Origin: Bryoerythrophyllum caledonicum
Taxonomy: Eukaryota > Streptophyta > Bryopsida > Pottiales > Pottiaceae
Reading direction: 5' to 3'
DNA: 64,000 bases
NCBI GenBank assembly: GCA_963971425.1
Contig: OZ020521.1
Span: forward strand, 8,387,519 to 8,451,518
A program made the translations under genes and the position numbers. Shown here piece by piece: positions 21,438 to 32,761 of this stretch (the stretch's first letter is position 1; the number at the start of each line of letters is the position of its first letter). The notes below the pieces were generated by a model. It was not told where the DNA came from. It saw only the letters and a list, made by a program, of their open reading frames with translations, and ran no database searches.

Positions 21438-23992
21438 AAGAGTAACGCAATCCAAGCTTATTGCTGATATTCCCTCAGATTGTAGGTCCAGGCTAATCAG
21501 TTTAGGCGGCGTAGGCAATAATCATCATCGCCATCACCATCACCATCAACGTGAAACCCTAATCCAGGCATGGCAAAGTTTTGTGTGGCGGCACCATTTC
21601 CAGCACTTTCGAACTGTGTTTTTTGTCCTCTAGCGACATATACAGGATCTTCAAGCTCTGCGTCAGCGATCGCTGCTTCAAAACTCTAGGATTTTCAAGG
21701 CTTTGCGTCAACGATCGCCGACTGAACTTTTCGGTAAGTTCCCTGCCTTTCTTGCTTTTTATTTAATTCCATTTCAGTAAGTTCTCTGTCATTCTTACTT
21801 TCCATTTCTTTTCGGTGATGCATACGGGCGGTCCTTCTTCCATTCCGTTTCAAATGTGAGGCGTTGGAAAGTAAGCTGTGTGAAGGTGTAGGAAATTTTG
21901 CAAAGCGTCCAGGTTTAGGGTTTAAGAGTTTTAGGGTTCCCGATAATCGTTTCTTGCGATAAGGTTTCATGTTCGGCAATATCTTCCCTCGTAGGACCGT
22001 AAAAATGCCGAAGCGGCCGGTGTGTTTCTGCAAGCCACTGTTTGATGAGATCCCGGTGGAGAACAGGAAAGGGATTCCGCCCACCTACAACAAGGAAACG
22101 GGGAGGATCGAGCAGCTATTCGTCATTGAGAACGACCACATTTGGCACGATAGCTGGGAGGTGATGGAGGCGAGGGACCTTATCCTGGAGCTGCATGGAC
22201 CGAACTCGTCCATCGTACCGCCTGGACAAACCGGCCCCAAGCAGATACTGTGCATTCTTTGCAACACGACGCACCAGAAGCACACGTTCAACCTCCACCG
22301 AAACCATGCATTGTGCGAAGGGAAGGGGAAGGAGGGCGTGAAGATGCCGTCGTATCCCAATTTGGGCGTCAGGGATGTGGCGAACTTTGTGGCACGACTT
22401 CGGGATTGTCAGTCGGCTGAAGATGCAATTCAGGTATTCGGCACCATAGAGCTGATAGCCACGAAGAGGAGGCCTCGGAAGGGTGCCGATAATGAGGAGG
22501 AACCAAACAGTCGACGTCGAATTAAACGCGGGAAGAAGCTGTCACTGGAGGGTCCTCCGCAGAAGCGTACCGCGGCGGCTTCTCGGAAAAGACCTCCGCC
22601 CCCGAAAGCTATGTCGAGTGACGATACTTCTTCCTCGGCAGAGTCGGGAGGAAATCACAGCACAGATCATGAGGCCGATAACGCACGGACTCTGACTGTG
22701 CACGGCGAGAAGGGCGGTCTTCCGTCCGGGGATGATGCCTCTAGGAATTCCGGTGCCGAGAACCCGATGTCGAAAGTCCGGAAGTCCGCACTCGCGCCGG
22801 CGCCCAAGAGGGATTCCTCCATCGTCCTCCGGAAGGCGGAGCTTGCGAAGCAGAATGTACCAAAGAAGGTGGCACAAGCTGAAGAGGCCACGAAGAAGGC
22901 GAGATTTGAAGAGTCCTCGAAGAAGGCATTCCGGCCCCCAGCAACGGCGAAAAGGCTTACGGGAATGTCTGTGGAAGAGACCGCGATGGCGAGAAGGCAT
23001 CGACCTCCACCGGTGCAACAGCGGTTCAGAGAGACGAGTAATGCCGAGAGACCCTCCGACTCTGACGAAGGAACGCCGATAACCTTGCACGAATCCCCCC
23101 AATCCTCGGCCCAGAAGGAACAGCGACCGCCGCTGACATTGGCCAGTATACTTCAGTTAGGCTCTGATGATGGTGCGAATCCCGATAAGCGCCTCATTCT
23201 CCCGGCGAAAGGTAGCAGGGAGCAAGCTTTGCAGTCGGAGAGGGCCGAGATGATACGGTAGGTGCAGGAGGACGCTGCGCGCCTTTTCCCGTTGAAATTG
23301 GTGCCCACCCCCGAAAGTAAGGTACCGATAACGCCGTTGTATCTACTCCTCAAGCATGGTCTGCTCGACAGTATCACGATGGGCAGTTTACATTCCGAAG
23401 ATGAGCTGTTGAAGTACGTCTTGTCCTTGGTGGAGTCTGGAGGCAGCCAGGGGAGGTTCCACCAGGCTCTCGGTGCGTGCATTTCCGAAGGGGTCGGCTT
23501 CGACGATAACCCTGTCTCACTTCAACAGTTGTCAACCCTTTGCAATCTGGCAAAGAATCCGGATTACAGTACAACGAAAGAGGTCTGGACAGAGGCATCG
23601 AGAGGAACGTGGGCATACATGACGCATATGTTGAAGTGCGTCCAGTTAGAAGCGGCTTTGTAGGCCAAAAACGACAAACAAAAGCGGTGTAGGGAGAAGT
23701 TAGTCAGGATGGAGATGAGTAGATTTGATGCCGAAAGGGCAGTGGAGACAGAGGCTATTCGATGGGACTTCAACAATCTCTTCGGGTATTGCACGATGAA
23801 CGAGATTCTTCGACCATTGCTGCCCCCACTGCCATGGACGCACAACATTGACGAGGCTCGAGATGTCGTGCACCGTCTAATTTCTATCAGAATCGACATT
23901 GCCCCGTCTCCGGCTCCAGCTATGCTGTTGAAGTGTTACTTCGTTTGCAACGGGTTCTCGCGGGTGTAAGTTTTTCCTTCTCGCCACAAACT

Positions 23993-24115
23993 TGTCCCTT
24001 ATCGTGTCTTCTCGTCCCTTATCGTCTCTCATCGTCCCTTATCGTCTCTTATCGTCCCTTATCGTCCCTTATCGTCTCTTATCGTCTCTTATCGTCTCTA
24101 ATCGTCCCTTATCGG
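23993..24115 (+). repeat. 10-bp tandem array of CTTATCGTCC units in intron 1
   Basis: About twelve units with a period of exactly 10 bp (TCGTCCCTTA or TCGTCTCTTA), in the first intron of the peptidase gene. Nine of them contain TTATCG, the word enriched across the whole MULE. The 10-bp period is close to one helical turn. Confidence 0.9.
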
Positions 24116-26402
24116 TTTACTTGACTCCGTTGTTTTTCAGGGGCCGGAATATGTGCAATCCTAGCGTAATCCCCGGGCCTGCCAACATTGAATTGTACGT
24201 GGACGCTCCAGTGGAAAATTGGGATGGGCCGTCTCAAATGTACGAAGTCCTGAGTCCCTTCCTCTTCGGAAGGGACGCATCCGATATGCACCTCCCGTTC
24301 TCGACGGCGTTCTCGCGGCTCTGCGATAATAAGAACGGCGGGCGAGATTCTGTGTTGCGCTTCATCGAAATGGTCCATGCTCGCACTGTCGTGGACACGG
24401 CAAGGAGTCATCCAGAGGATTTCATTCGACAGTGGTGTGCTGCCGATAAGGGTATCTACGAACACTGGGATACCCTGGACGAAAACTGCTTGGCAAGGGA
24501 GGATCTGGACTTCATGTATGCCGGCTACGTTCCACGTAAGATTTATCTGATAACCCCGTCATTCATCTAACTGTTTTCTTCCTCATTCTTGGTATCTCCG
24601 TTATTTCCCTGTGACTAACGATAAGGCTTTTGCAGGCACTGTAGATCCTACCGGGGCACGTGAAAGGGATCTTGCAGAGGCAGATTGCAAGAACGCTGTG
24701 TTGCGTCTGGTAAAAAGAGAGTGGGATCGGCGAGAAGGGCATCCAGTGACTTCACATGACGAAATTCGGCGGGAGACGTCTACTCGAACAAGGGACCTCG
24801 AGGGTGCAGCCACCCTCCTTCACATGGACGAAGGAACCTCGAATGAATTCCACGTCCAGAATCGGTTCCCGAGGAGTAACGCCGACGAAGAATTCCCCGA
24901 CAAGTGTATGGACGATGTTACGGAGGAAGCACAAGAGGGGCCTAGCGACAAAATACGTCAGGGAGGTGTTCCCGATAGCGTCCAGGAAGAGCCCGCTTCT
25001 ACAACGGTGAAGTCACCGGGCCGTCCCGCCGATAACCCATCTCTCATGGAGTTTTCGTGGACACAAGCAATGAATGACCCTACCCTCGGCTTTCCGGAGT
25101 CTTCACAGTCGCTGATGGGGCTATCTCAATTCGACACTCCTCTTTAGCATGTTGTGTTTGCGGGTACGGGGGAGACGGAACCCGACATTAAACCCCACCG
25201 TCTATCGTTCCCTCTGTCGAGTCAAGGTATTGAAAACCTGGACTCTACTGACAGTCCCCCGGTGGTTCCCGAGGCGCCTTCCGTGACACCCTTGGAAAGT
25301 CATCCAATCCCAGAGAAGGCTCCCTCTCCGGACTTCGATTACGCTTCTCCGCCAGGGCCCGATAACCCTGCTCCTCCGCCAGAGCCCGAGAACCCGCCAG
25401 AGCCCGAAAACCCTGCTAGCCCGCTGGAGCCCAAGAACCCTGCTAGCCCGCCAGAGCCCCAGAACCATGCCAGTCCGCCAGAACCCGTTGAGCCTGCTTC
25501 AGCGCCAGATCCTGATAGCCCTGTTCTGGTATCTGAGCCCGATAAGCCTACTCCTTCGCCAGAGCTCGATATGCCTAGTCCTCCGCTAGGACCATTTCAG
25601 GCTCCTCCTCCGCAAGAGCCCGATAACCTTTCTCCAAAGGAGATGGACCCCGAGGAGATCAGACTGGCATTGTGTTTTTTCAAGGAAGCATAGGAATCGC
25701 AGTTGACCAGTATTTGGGTTTATCCTGGACTCGAAGAGCGTGTTCAGAACAGTTTTAGGGGAGAACAGAAGGCGGCGTATACGTGAATGTTGGAGAAGAA
25801 TCACGGAGTATGTACTTCAGACGGTGTTTCTGGGGACAAAGAGCCCTCGCTCTACTACGAAGCCGAGGAGCATGACGCATCCACGATAGAGAAGAACCTC
25901 AGAATTATTGTGGAGGTCCTAAAACGAAGGTGAGTGTCGTCGTTTATGTTATCGTGTTCTCCGACACCTGTTGTTTATCGGCACCTATTGTCTAACATCC
26001 CCTTTCTTCTGAATTGCAGGCCTCGTTTTATTCACCCGAAGGACCTCACTGGAGGTATGAGGTTTTTCGGTCCAGACCTTCGGCAAGCCGTGGATGTCTC
26101 GCTTGCACTACAGGACTGGCATTGCGTGCTAAAGGACAAGCGGGAAATGGAAGGCACATTTCTAGATTTCCTCCTTAGGCATGTCGTCTACAGGGCGAAG
26201 GAGCATGTTCGAATCCAGTATCATCACACGCACAACTGGTTATCGGCGACCTTGCAGTGCTATCTGGCGGATGAAGGGAAGGGTTGGGATGACATCGTGA
26301 GCTTTCTCAGCCGCTCGTTCCGTAGCACCGCCAAGACGCCGAATACCCTTTTCGTCCCTTACCACGATAAGGGTCACTGGAGCGTATTCGTCGTGGAGCA
26401 AA

Positions 26403-28738
26403 CACTATAAGAAACCCGTGTTTTTTGTTGTGTCCTTAATCATGTCAGCGTGTTTTTTTGATGTCTTGGAGCTAGCCAGTAATGTCCCCGTGAACGTGAG
26501 GATGTCCACGCGTCAATAATGAACAGTGGAGGTGGGAGGGTCCCGAAACGCGCGTGCGAAATAGGAGACGCGATGATGTCTCCAACAACGCGCCCGTCTC
26601 CGAGGACGTCATCGAGGACATCTTGGGTGACGCAAAACTGCCATGCTGGCAGCGGACAAGCGTTTCACCTGAGGTAAGAATGTCGAAGTTACTATTGTGC
26701 AAGGTAGAAAGCAGCCCAACGTTAAAAAAAACAACGAAACGGGCAGCGGTCTGCAAGAGGAGGAAAAAAAGGCACGAGCCTTATAAAACTAGATTTTTCT
26801 TTTAAAAAATAAAAAAATAAAGTATATAAAATTGAAGAATATTCTGATTATATTTATTAACTTTGATCCTCTGAAATTTTTGATTTGTCCACTTCGTATC
26901 AAAATGGTTTCCAAAATAAAATTTAATTTTAAATATTAAAAATACAAAATTATTAATTAATATTATAATAATATTTTATAGAAATTGATTATTCTGTAAT
27001 TAAAGCGGACATATTAAATTCAGTACTGTATATTTAAATATAAAATAATATTTATTAATTAATATAATATTAAAATACCACTTTTCTACCAAAACCCGAA
27101 TTATAAGGAACTTAGGGTGATTTTGTAAAGTCCTTGGTGGCTTACCCATGTGGACATATTATATATTTTGTAGTTTACATCACTTCATCTACATGGCAAA
27201 CACAATTCCATGTCGGACAAGGTGACACATCATTCTGTGTATAGGTCCACGTCACTTGAGACATCCAATTGAAGATGTCTCGAGTAACGTCTACATGTCT
27301 TTGAGGACATCCCACAGAGACGTCTCTGAAAACATCAACAGTGTTTGGCAAAACATTGACATGTCCTGGAAAACATCGTGTCTTGCAAAACATAACCATC
27401 AAGTAGAATGAATTTCGTCAAGTTCATTGGATGAATAGAGGCCGTGAGGGTTAGCTGCTCCAGCCATAGTTAGGTCATGAGGCGGCTAGGGTTAGCTGCT
27501 GCAGCCATAGTTAGGTCATGAGACCTTTAAGTAGAATTTGAGGTTGCACAAAGCTCACTTTGGCCTTCATTTCTCCAAGTAGTTAGAGTTTAGAATGTAG
27601 AGGTTGGAGTTTTAGAGTGTAGACTGAGTTTACAAGTTAGAATGTTAGAGTTTAGAGTGTAGAGGTTAGAGTTTTGAGTGTAGAGGTAAGAGTTTAGAGT
27701 GTAGAGGTTAGAGTTTTGAGTGTAGAGGTTAAAGGTGCAGTGTTGGACATGCAATGTGCTGTGAGCGACATATAGACGTGACCATGTTGTAGAAGACGTA
27801 TGCCGCAGCACTTAGGAAACGCATGGACGTCTTTTGAAACATCCCCGTGTCTATGGAGACATATTTTAAATTGAGTGTATATCATATTACCACATTTGCA
27901 AGTAGGCCAGTAAGCATGAATTTGGATGAATGTACATGTTACATGTAAGATGAGGTATTCATGTCTTGTACTCATGTCTTGTACAACATACTCATGTCTT
28001 GTACAACGTATTCATGTCTTGTACAACATCTCTTGATGTCCCTCAAAACACCATCACATACACAGCGTCAACAATACCATGCATCAGGGGATGTCACGTC
28101 AGACACGCATAAGTTCTTTGAGACGTCTGCAATGACACCCTCAGTGCCGACGACCATGGGTCGGCAACGTATTGGAGGACGCGATCATGTCCATCGCCAC
28201 GTCCTCTAGGGCATGGCGATGTTCAACGAAATCAGCATCAAAATCCAAGTAGCGTTGGCGTAGACGTCGAGCAGGACATCTCCACGTCAACTCGGGACGT
28301 CTTAAAAAACACAGCCATGTTACCAATGACGTCCTCACAAACACAAATCTGAAAAAAAACCACGCAAATCTCTGCTGACGTGGCACGCCACGTCACTCTT
28401 TCCCGGGTCCACATCAGAGGCCACGTGGGTCCACGTCACATGCCACGTCAGATGCCACGTCACCAATGGAGAGGATGAATTTCCCGGCCATGTGGCACTG
28501 CCCGTCATCCTGCCGCTTAGGTGTCGTCTACGTGGCGCCCAGTTGGCACCATTTCCAGCCTCCCAAAATCTCCGAAAATCGTCCCTATCGTAGGGATGTC
28601 CTCGCGTTTTTGGTGATGTCCCCACGCGTTACAGCGTGTTACACGCGTTGGTACGTCAGAGGGATGTAAATTCGGATGTCTACATGTCTCCTGGAACATG
28701 ATTCAGGACGTGACAAAAAACACGGGTTTCTTATAGTG
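26403..28738. mobile_element. non-autonomous CACTA (En/Spm-type) element nested in the MULE
   Basis: The terminal inverted repeats start CACTATAAGAAACCCGTGTT and are identical for 26 bp. Plant CACTA elements typically begin CACTACAAGAAA. AAA lies on both sides (26400-26402, 28739-28741), the 3-bp duplication expected. It is 2336 bp and encodes no transposase. Subterminal arrays are present: many GACGTC/GACATC/CATGTC words, and at 28375-28470 a dense run of CCACGT/ACGTGG. The middle (26780-27120) is very AT-rich. It lacks CGATAA completely, unlike the MULE around it. Confidence 0.92.
27585..27735 (+). repeat. short tandem repeats inside the CACTA element
   Basis: Units of about 20 bp, AGAGTTTAGAGTGTAGAGGT and variants, repeat roughly seven times. 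A second short array, TCATGTCTTGTACAACAT (unit 22-24 bp, four copies), lies at 27960-28030. Confidence 0.8.
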
Positions 28739-29373
28739 AAAGGCGAACGTATCACCTGGACCCAGCGAAAGGCATGCACAAGGGTCGGGAAGTGAACAAC
28801 TTCATCTTCCTTGTGCACATGGGATGGGCAACCGCGAAGGGCGTGAGGATCGGATCTCGGAGTTGGACTGAATGGCAGAGTCGATTGCCGATAAGGTTGC
28901 CTCTGCCTAGTCAGAAAGAAAGCTGGGAGTGTGGTTTCATGGCAGGCTTGGGCTTCTGGCAGTACCTTATCGCACGCGGTGGGCGCAAAGAGGCGGAGGA
29001 GAAGACCGTGACGGAGACCAAATATCTGGACTGGGACGGGAAGAAGGTGTACCGATGGTTCATGCAAGCGCTGTATACGGAGATTGTCGCACCGCTTCCG
29101 TTCCACGATGCCCTTAATCTATGTGGTCAGGATACGGTGGAGTTCGGAAGCGGAAGTCCGGACGTAGTTTTCGTGGAAGCCGGTATAGAGACGGCAAAGA
29201 AGAAGGAAGTCCCAGTTCTTGGTATTTCGGAGACAGTGGGGGATCGTGATCTTCAGGGCTTCAACGTGCTCACAAACCCACCAGTGACTCGAGGAAGGCG
29301 GAAGAAGTCAACCGCGCCGAAAAGCCCGAAAAAACCGAGAAAACCAAAGGGCACCACCAAGACGAAGAAGTAG

Positions 29374-29749
29374 GCGATAAAGGGGGGGTGTTGTACACAG
29401 CCGATAGACTCCAGGAATTTGTACAGATTAATAGGATGCGATGTTGTACATTTCATTCATTGTAAATGACAATTTTTTCGATAGCGTACATAAACGGATT
29501 TTGGACCCCCTTGCAGAGGCTTGTAAGCGGAACTTAAAATCCAGTCTTTGCCGATTATATTGAATGTTGAGTTTTAACTTTCAAACTAAAGAAATACCAC
29601 TTCAGTGGAAATTTCAGCCGATGCATGGAACATAATCTAAGAGCATCTTATCGGCAGTATTCTACCGATAAGATTACTAATGGTTATCGGTGCAGGTTTG
29701 CAGCTGAAATCCTCTTCCCTTTATACTCATCCACATCGGTGCCGATAAC
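29374..29749. other. space between the two convergent MULE genes
   Basis: It holds the 3' regions of both MULE genes. Four CGATAA/TTATCG words lie within about 100 bp at 29645-29745, the densest group outside the intron array. No coding sequence. Confidence 0.6.
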
Positions 29750-32700
29750 CTAAGTCGTTTCTTGAGTTAGTCTTTCGCTAGCTGGAACGGACCTCACCCG
29801 AAAACCTCTCGAATCCAGGAAGTCCTGCAACCTTCGGAGCCTCATTCCAAGACCGTCTTCATTTGTGGGGAGCGGTGCAGCTATATCCTGGAGTGGATGA
29901 AGCATTCCGGCTTCGATTTCAGCCTCCAACCTTGAGAGGGTGGCGTCGGTGTTGCGCAAAGCTGCATCCAAGTGTCTTGCTAGCAACGGTTGGCGATAAG
30001 CCTTCTCGAGTAGCTTCAGGAAAAGCTGATGCATACGATCAAAGTCGCATACCCATGTCTCGCCTAATTCTCGAAGGTTGGAAGTCACTGGGTTACATCT
30101 CCGGCTTCGGTATCAGAGGGAACATCATTATCGGGGAAGCCGTCGGTATTCGGGTGTCGACCATTGTCTTGGCGGAGAAGATTCGTCATTCCTCCTTGGA
30201 TTGTGCCGCGAAGGGAGCCCAGATATCTAGCAATTTTTCCCTCCGCCAGGTCAGGTCTTGTCATTTTCAGGACCTTAACCTGGTGCTTACAGATGTTACC
30301 TTTCTGGGAATGAACACATTGGCAGACGGCCCATTCGGTGCATGCATTGTATACCGCATACGTAATGTGTCTCCTATTCGAGGATTTAACGTATGTAGGA
30401 CCTCCCGACCACTCGGGCAAGGTGACCACATTATCGGGAATTGTATTTGCTTGGTTGATTGCATTGACCATGATCTGCCGCTGCCTCTTGTTCTTTATAA
30501 AATAGTTTAGCTTACACCAGTGACTGTAATCATACTTCTCGATGACATTTCCAGTGAGCTCATAAATAAGCCAGTCCATTCTTCGGCCGATAAGCTTCCT
30601 TTTGGATTGCCGGAGCATTGCTTTCATGTTAGAATGGTATGATTCGATCGCTGCAGTGGTGTCCTGGCCAGCATGGGGGATTTTCCGGTCTCCCACAACC
30701 CACATTTTGATTTTCGGGAGCCATTCCTTGTCGAAGTACTTCCAGTATGCATCAGCGTCTGGCAAGAGAGCCTTAGCTTCGCCGTAAACGTGCCGCACCC
30801 ACTCTACCAAATTCCACACCTTATCGCCGGGAGCTCTCGCCGAAGGGTCTTGGAAGTCATTAGGTGTCTCTGATACGTACATAAGTGAGCCCACAATTCG
30901 CAAAGCTCCGGCCCTCGTCTCCATGTCTTTCAACTTAGCACATGCATTCTTCTGCCACGCTCGACGAACATGCCAGAGACATAGAAATAGATGCGAGTGC
31001 GGCCAAACCTCCCTGCGATAACCCGACAAGCCGATAAGTACAACTCGTTGAAGCCCATCACCTGATAACGTAAGAATGCTAAATTGCTTACCGAAGAGAG
31101 TTGATCTCATTATCGGCGTCGTCAAGTACAAAGGCAGTGGGTCTCCAGTCCGGCCTTATCTGCACCAACTTCTGCTTCAGAGCGCGCATCCAAGGCACGA
31201 GATCTGCTTGTTTGGACTTCGCAGTAATCACGAAAGCCACTGGAACCCCGTTTCTCCACTCGTCGAATACCATCATCGTGAAGAGCGGATACTGGACACG
31301 CAAGCAAGGAATTAAGCGGTATGGGAGTGAGTGCTCCTAATTTTTATACGGACCCTACATGGAGCACGGTAAAGGTATGTGTACCTTTTTGTTGTTCGTT
31401 GCGAATGTCCCGTCTATAGCAATAATGTTATCGTGACTGTATTTCAGCATCATGTGCGTCTGAAATGGGGTTTGAATCCCAATTACGAAGGGTACGTTAT
31501 CGGCATTCAACACTCCGTCGACCTTGCTGCCCGGGTCTTGGTAGTAAAAAACCGTACCTCGGTTTTCTCGGACCCACATTCTCACACTCTCAGCGTCGTT
31601 GTCGTGTTTCTTGTATAGTTCTTGCACACGGACTCCGCATATATTGCGGATGTCCTCCATGCTAATGAAATAATCCCGAGAAAGCACCCTCATCCCGTGC
31701 CTTCAGTACCAGCTTCTGGTGCTTCTATATTATAGCTGCCATCGGAACTTGCTCTTCAAATTGCCTCAGAACCCAAAGCCTTACTTCCTCCGATATGTAC
31801 TTCCGAAAGCGGAGCTTTCCCCTCTGCACATTGTCCTTATCGTGGACGATGAGGCCCTGTGTGTCGACATGTTCCGAGCAAAAGTACCCTACCTCGGCGA
31901 TATATGGTAGAAAATAGAACCTCTTTACGTAGAATCGACATTGGCAGCCCACTTTCATAGAGCCCCCCTCCTTCGCATCAGTGGCACGAGGGCCTTTCTG
32001 GCCAGCGCCGGACGTAAGTTGTTTCCCTTTGTGATTGTATTTCGATGGCGTTGGTGTCATTTCGGGCGTGATAGCTTGGATCTTGTCCCTGTTGTCTTCG
32101 GGACCGTATTGACAACGCCATCTGCTTATCGGCGTTGACCATCAGAGATACGTGCGGTACTGAAGAGATGTAACGGCACAGCCGATAAGCAGATCTACCG
32201 TGTATATTGAATGTGATATCAGAGGTCGTGATTCACTTACCGCTGGTACTCGATGTGGCAGTTCCACCGATAGTGCGTCTTCTGGCCGACGTTTATGGGG
32301 TCGTTCTTGTCGCGGACGAAGGTAGTCTCTACATCCTTTCGGCCAGACTGCTCACCCTCCACGAAATCCGAGACCCTATCCCAGGGAATGTAGGCGATAA
32401 GCTTGGATTGCTTCCTCTTCGATGATTGCGGATCTTCTACGAACCTCGTATCATTCTCGGCCTCCATATTCCACCTAAGACATTTCCACGTCAAAATTCC
32501 TGGAGGAGGGTTCTGTAATGAATCGCGCATCCGAAGAACCTTGTGACCGTGTTTCTTCAGGTAGTCTGCATGCGGGCCTTCCCGGAACGCGACATCAAGG
32601 TCCTCCACCCCCTTCTCACGCACGCCAGCCGGTTTCTTTCTCCCTTGACGCCTCCATTTCCTCCCTGCTGCCCTGTTATCGGCAACGGTTGGTGCCGCCG

Positions 32701-32761
32701 TCTCGCCAGAATTCCCATTCGGCCTGTCTTGGATGGGGAGATTGAGATCGAGGAACTCCAT
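29750..32761 (-). pseudogene. MULE transposase (MURA-like DDE with SWIM zinc finger), broken
   Basis: Exons on the minus strand: 32761-32241, 32121-31385, 31291-31092 and 31012-30085, with a tail frame 30088-29750. Splice phases fit except for a 1-nt shift in exon 2 near 31700 and another at 30085-30088. Exon 1 holds a WRKH-like region (PHADYLKKHGHKVLRMRDS). Exons 1/2 join to RWRCQYGPEDN, and exon 2 has the metal-binding pattern VGCQCRFYV...FCSEHVDTQG. The catalytic motifs are IDGTF (first Asp, exon 2), FVLDDADNEINSLR (second Asp, exon 3), CLWHVRRAW (exon 4) and then AAIESYHSNMK. The SWIM finger is CQC-(8)-CKH in exon 4. One in-frame TAG at 31727-31725 lies where Gln fits. The enzyme would cut and paste elements with the shared TIR, but this copy looks dead. 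Confidence 0.87.

Larger units (their letters stand above)
21969..29373 (+). pseudogene. MULE-borne ULP1 (C48) cysteine peptidase fusion protein, interrupted
   Basis: The model is 21969-23965, 24141-24535, 24636-25929, and 26020-26402 joined past the CACTA insert to 28742-29373. Phases 2, 1 and 2 agree, and the sum is 1567 codons. The start may also be the Met at 22005 (MPKRPVCFC). Regions in order: an unrecognised N-terminal domain with CILCNTTHQKHTFNLHRNHALC (a possible Cys/His zinc site); a basic, disordered Lys/Arg/Ser region; an unrecognised middle; Pro-rich repeats of the PPEPENPAS type (25350-25640); and a C-terminal ULP1 domain. The catalytic His is in GHWSVFVVE (26375-26377), the Asp in YHLDPAKG (28759-28761), and the Gln/Cys in QKESWECGF (Cys at 28930-28932). 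ULP1 enzymes process or remove SUMO-type modifiers. In-frame stops are at 23259 TAG, 23661 TAG, 25145 TAG, 25691 TAG and 25784 TGA. The basic tail ends KTKK. Confidence 0.85.

Noticed and set aside
21520..21551. His-tag-like CATCAC run in the MULE
   Set aside because: A short trinucleotide run in untranslated sequence, not in a supported frame; no sign of a vector.
23259..25786. Stop-codon readthrough or an altered genetic code in the MULE peptidase gene
   Set aside because: Both TAG and TGA occur, the host genes use standard stops, and each stop is one C-to-T step from CAG or CGA. Decay explains it more simply.
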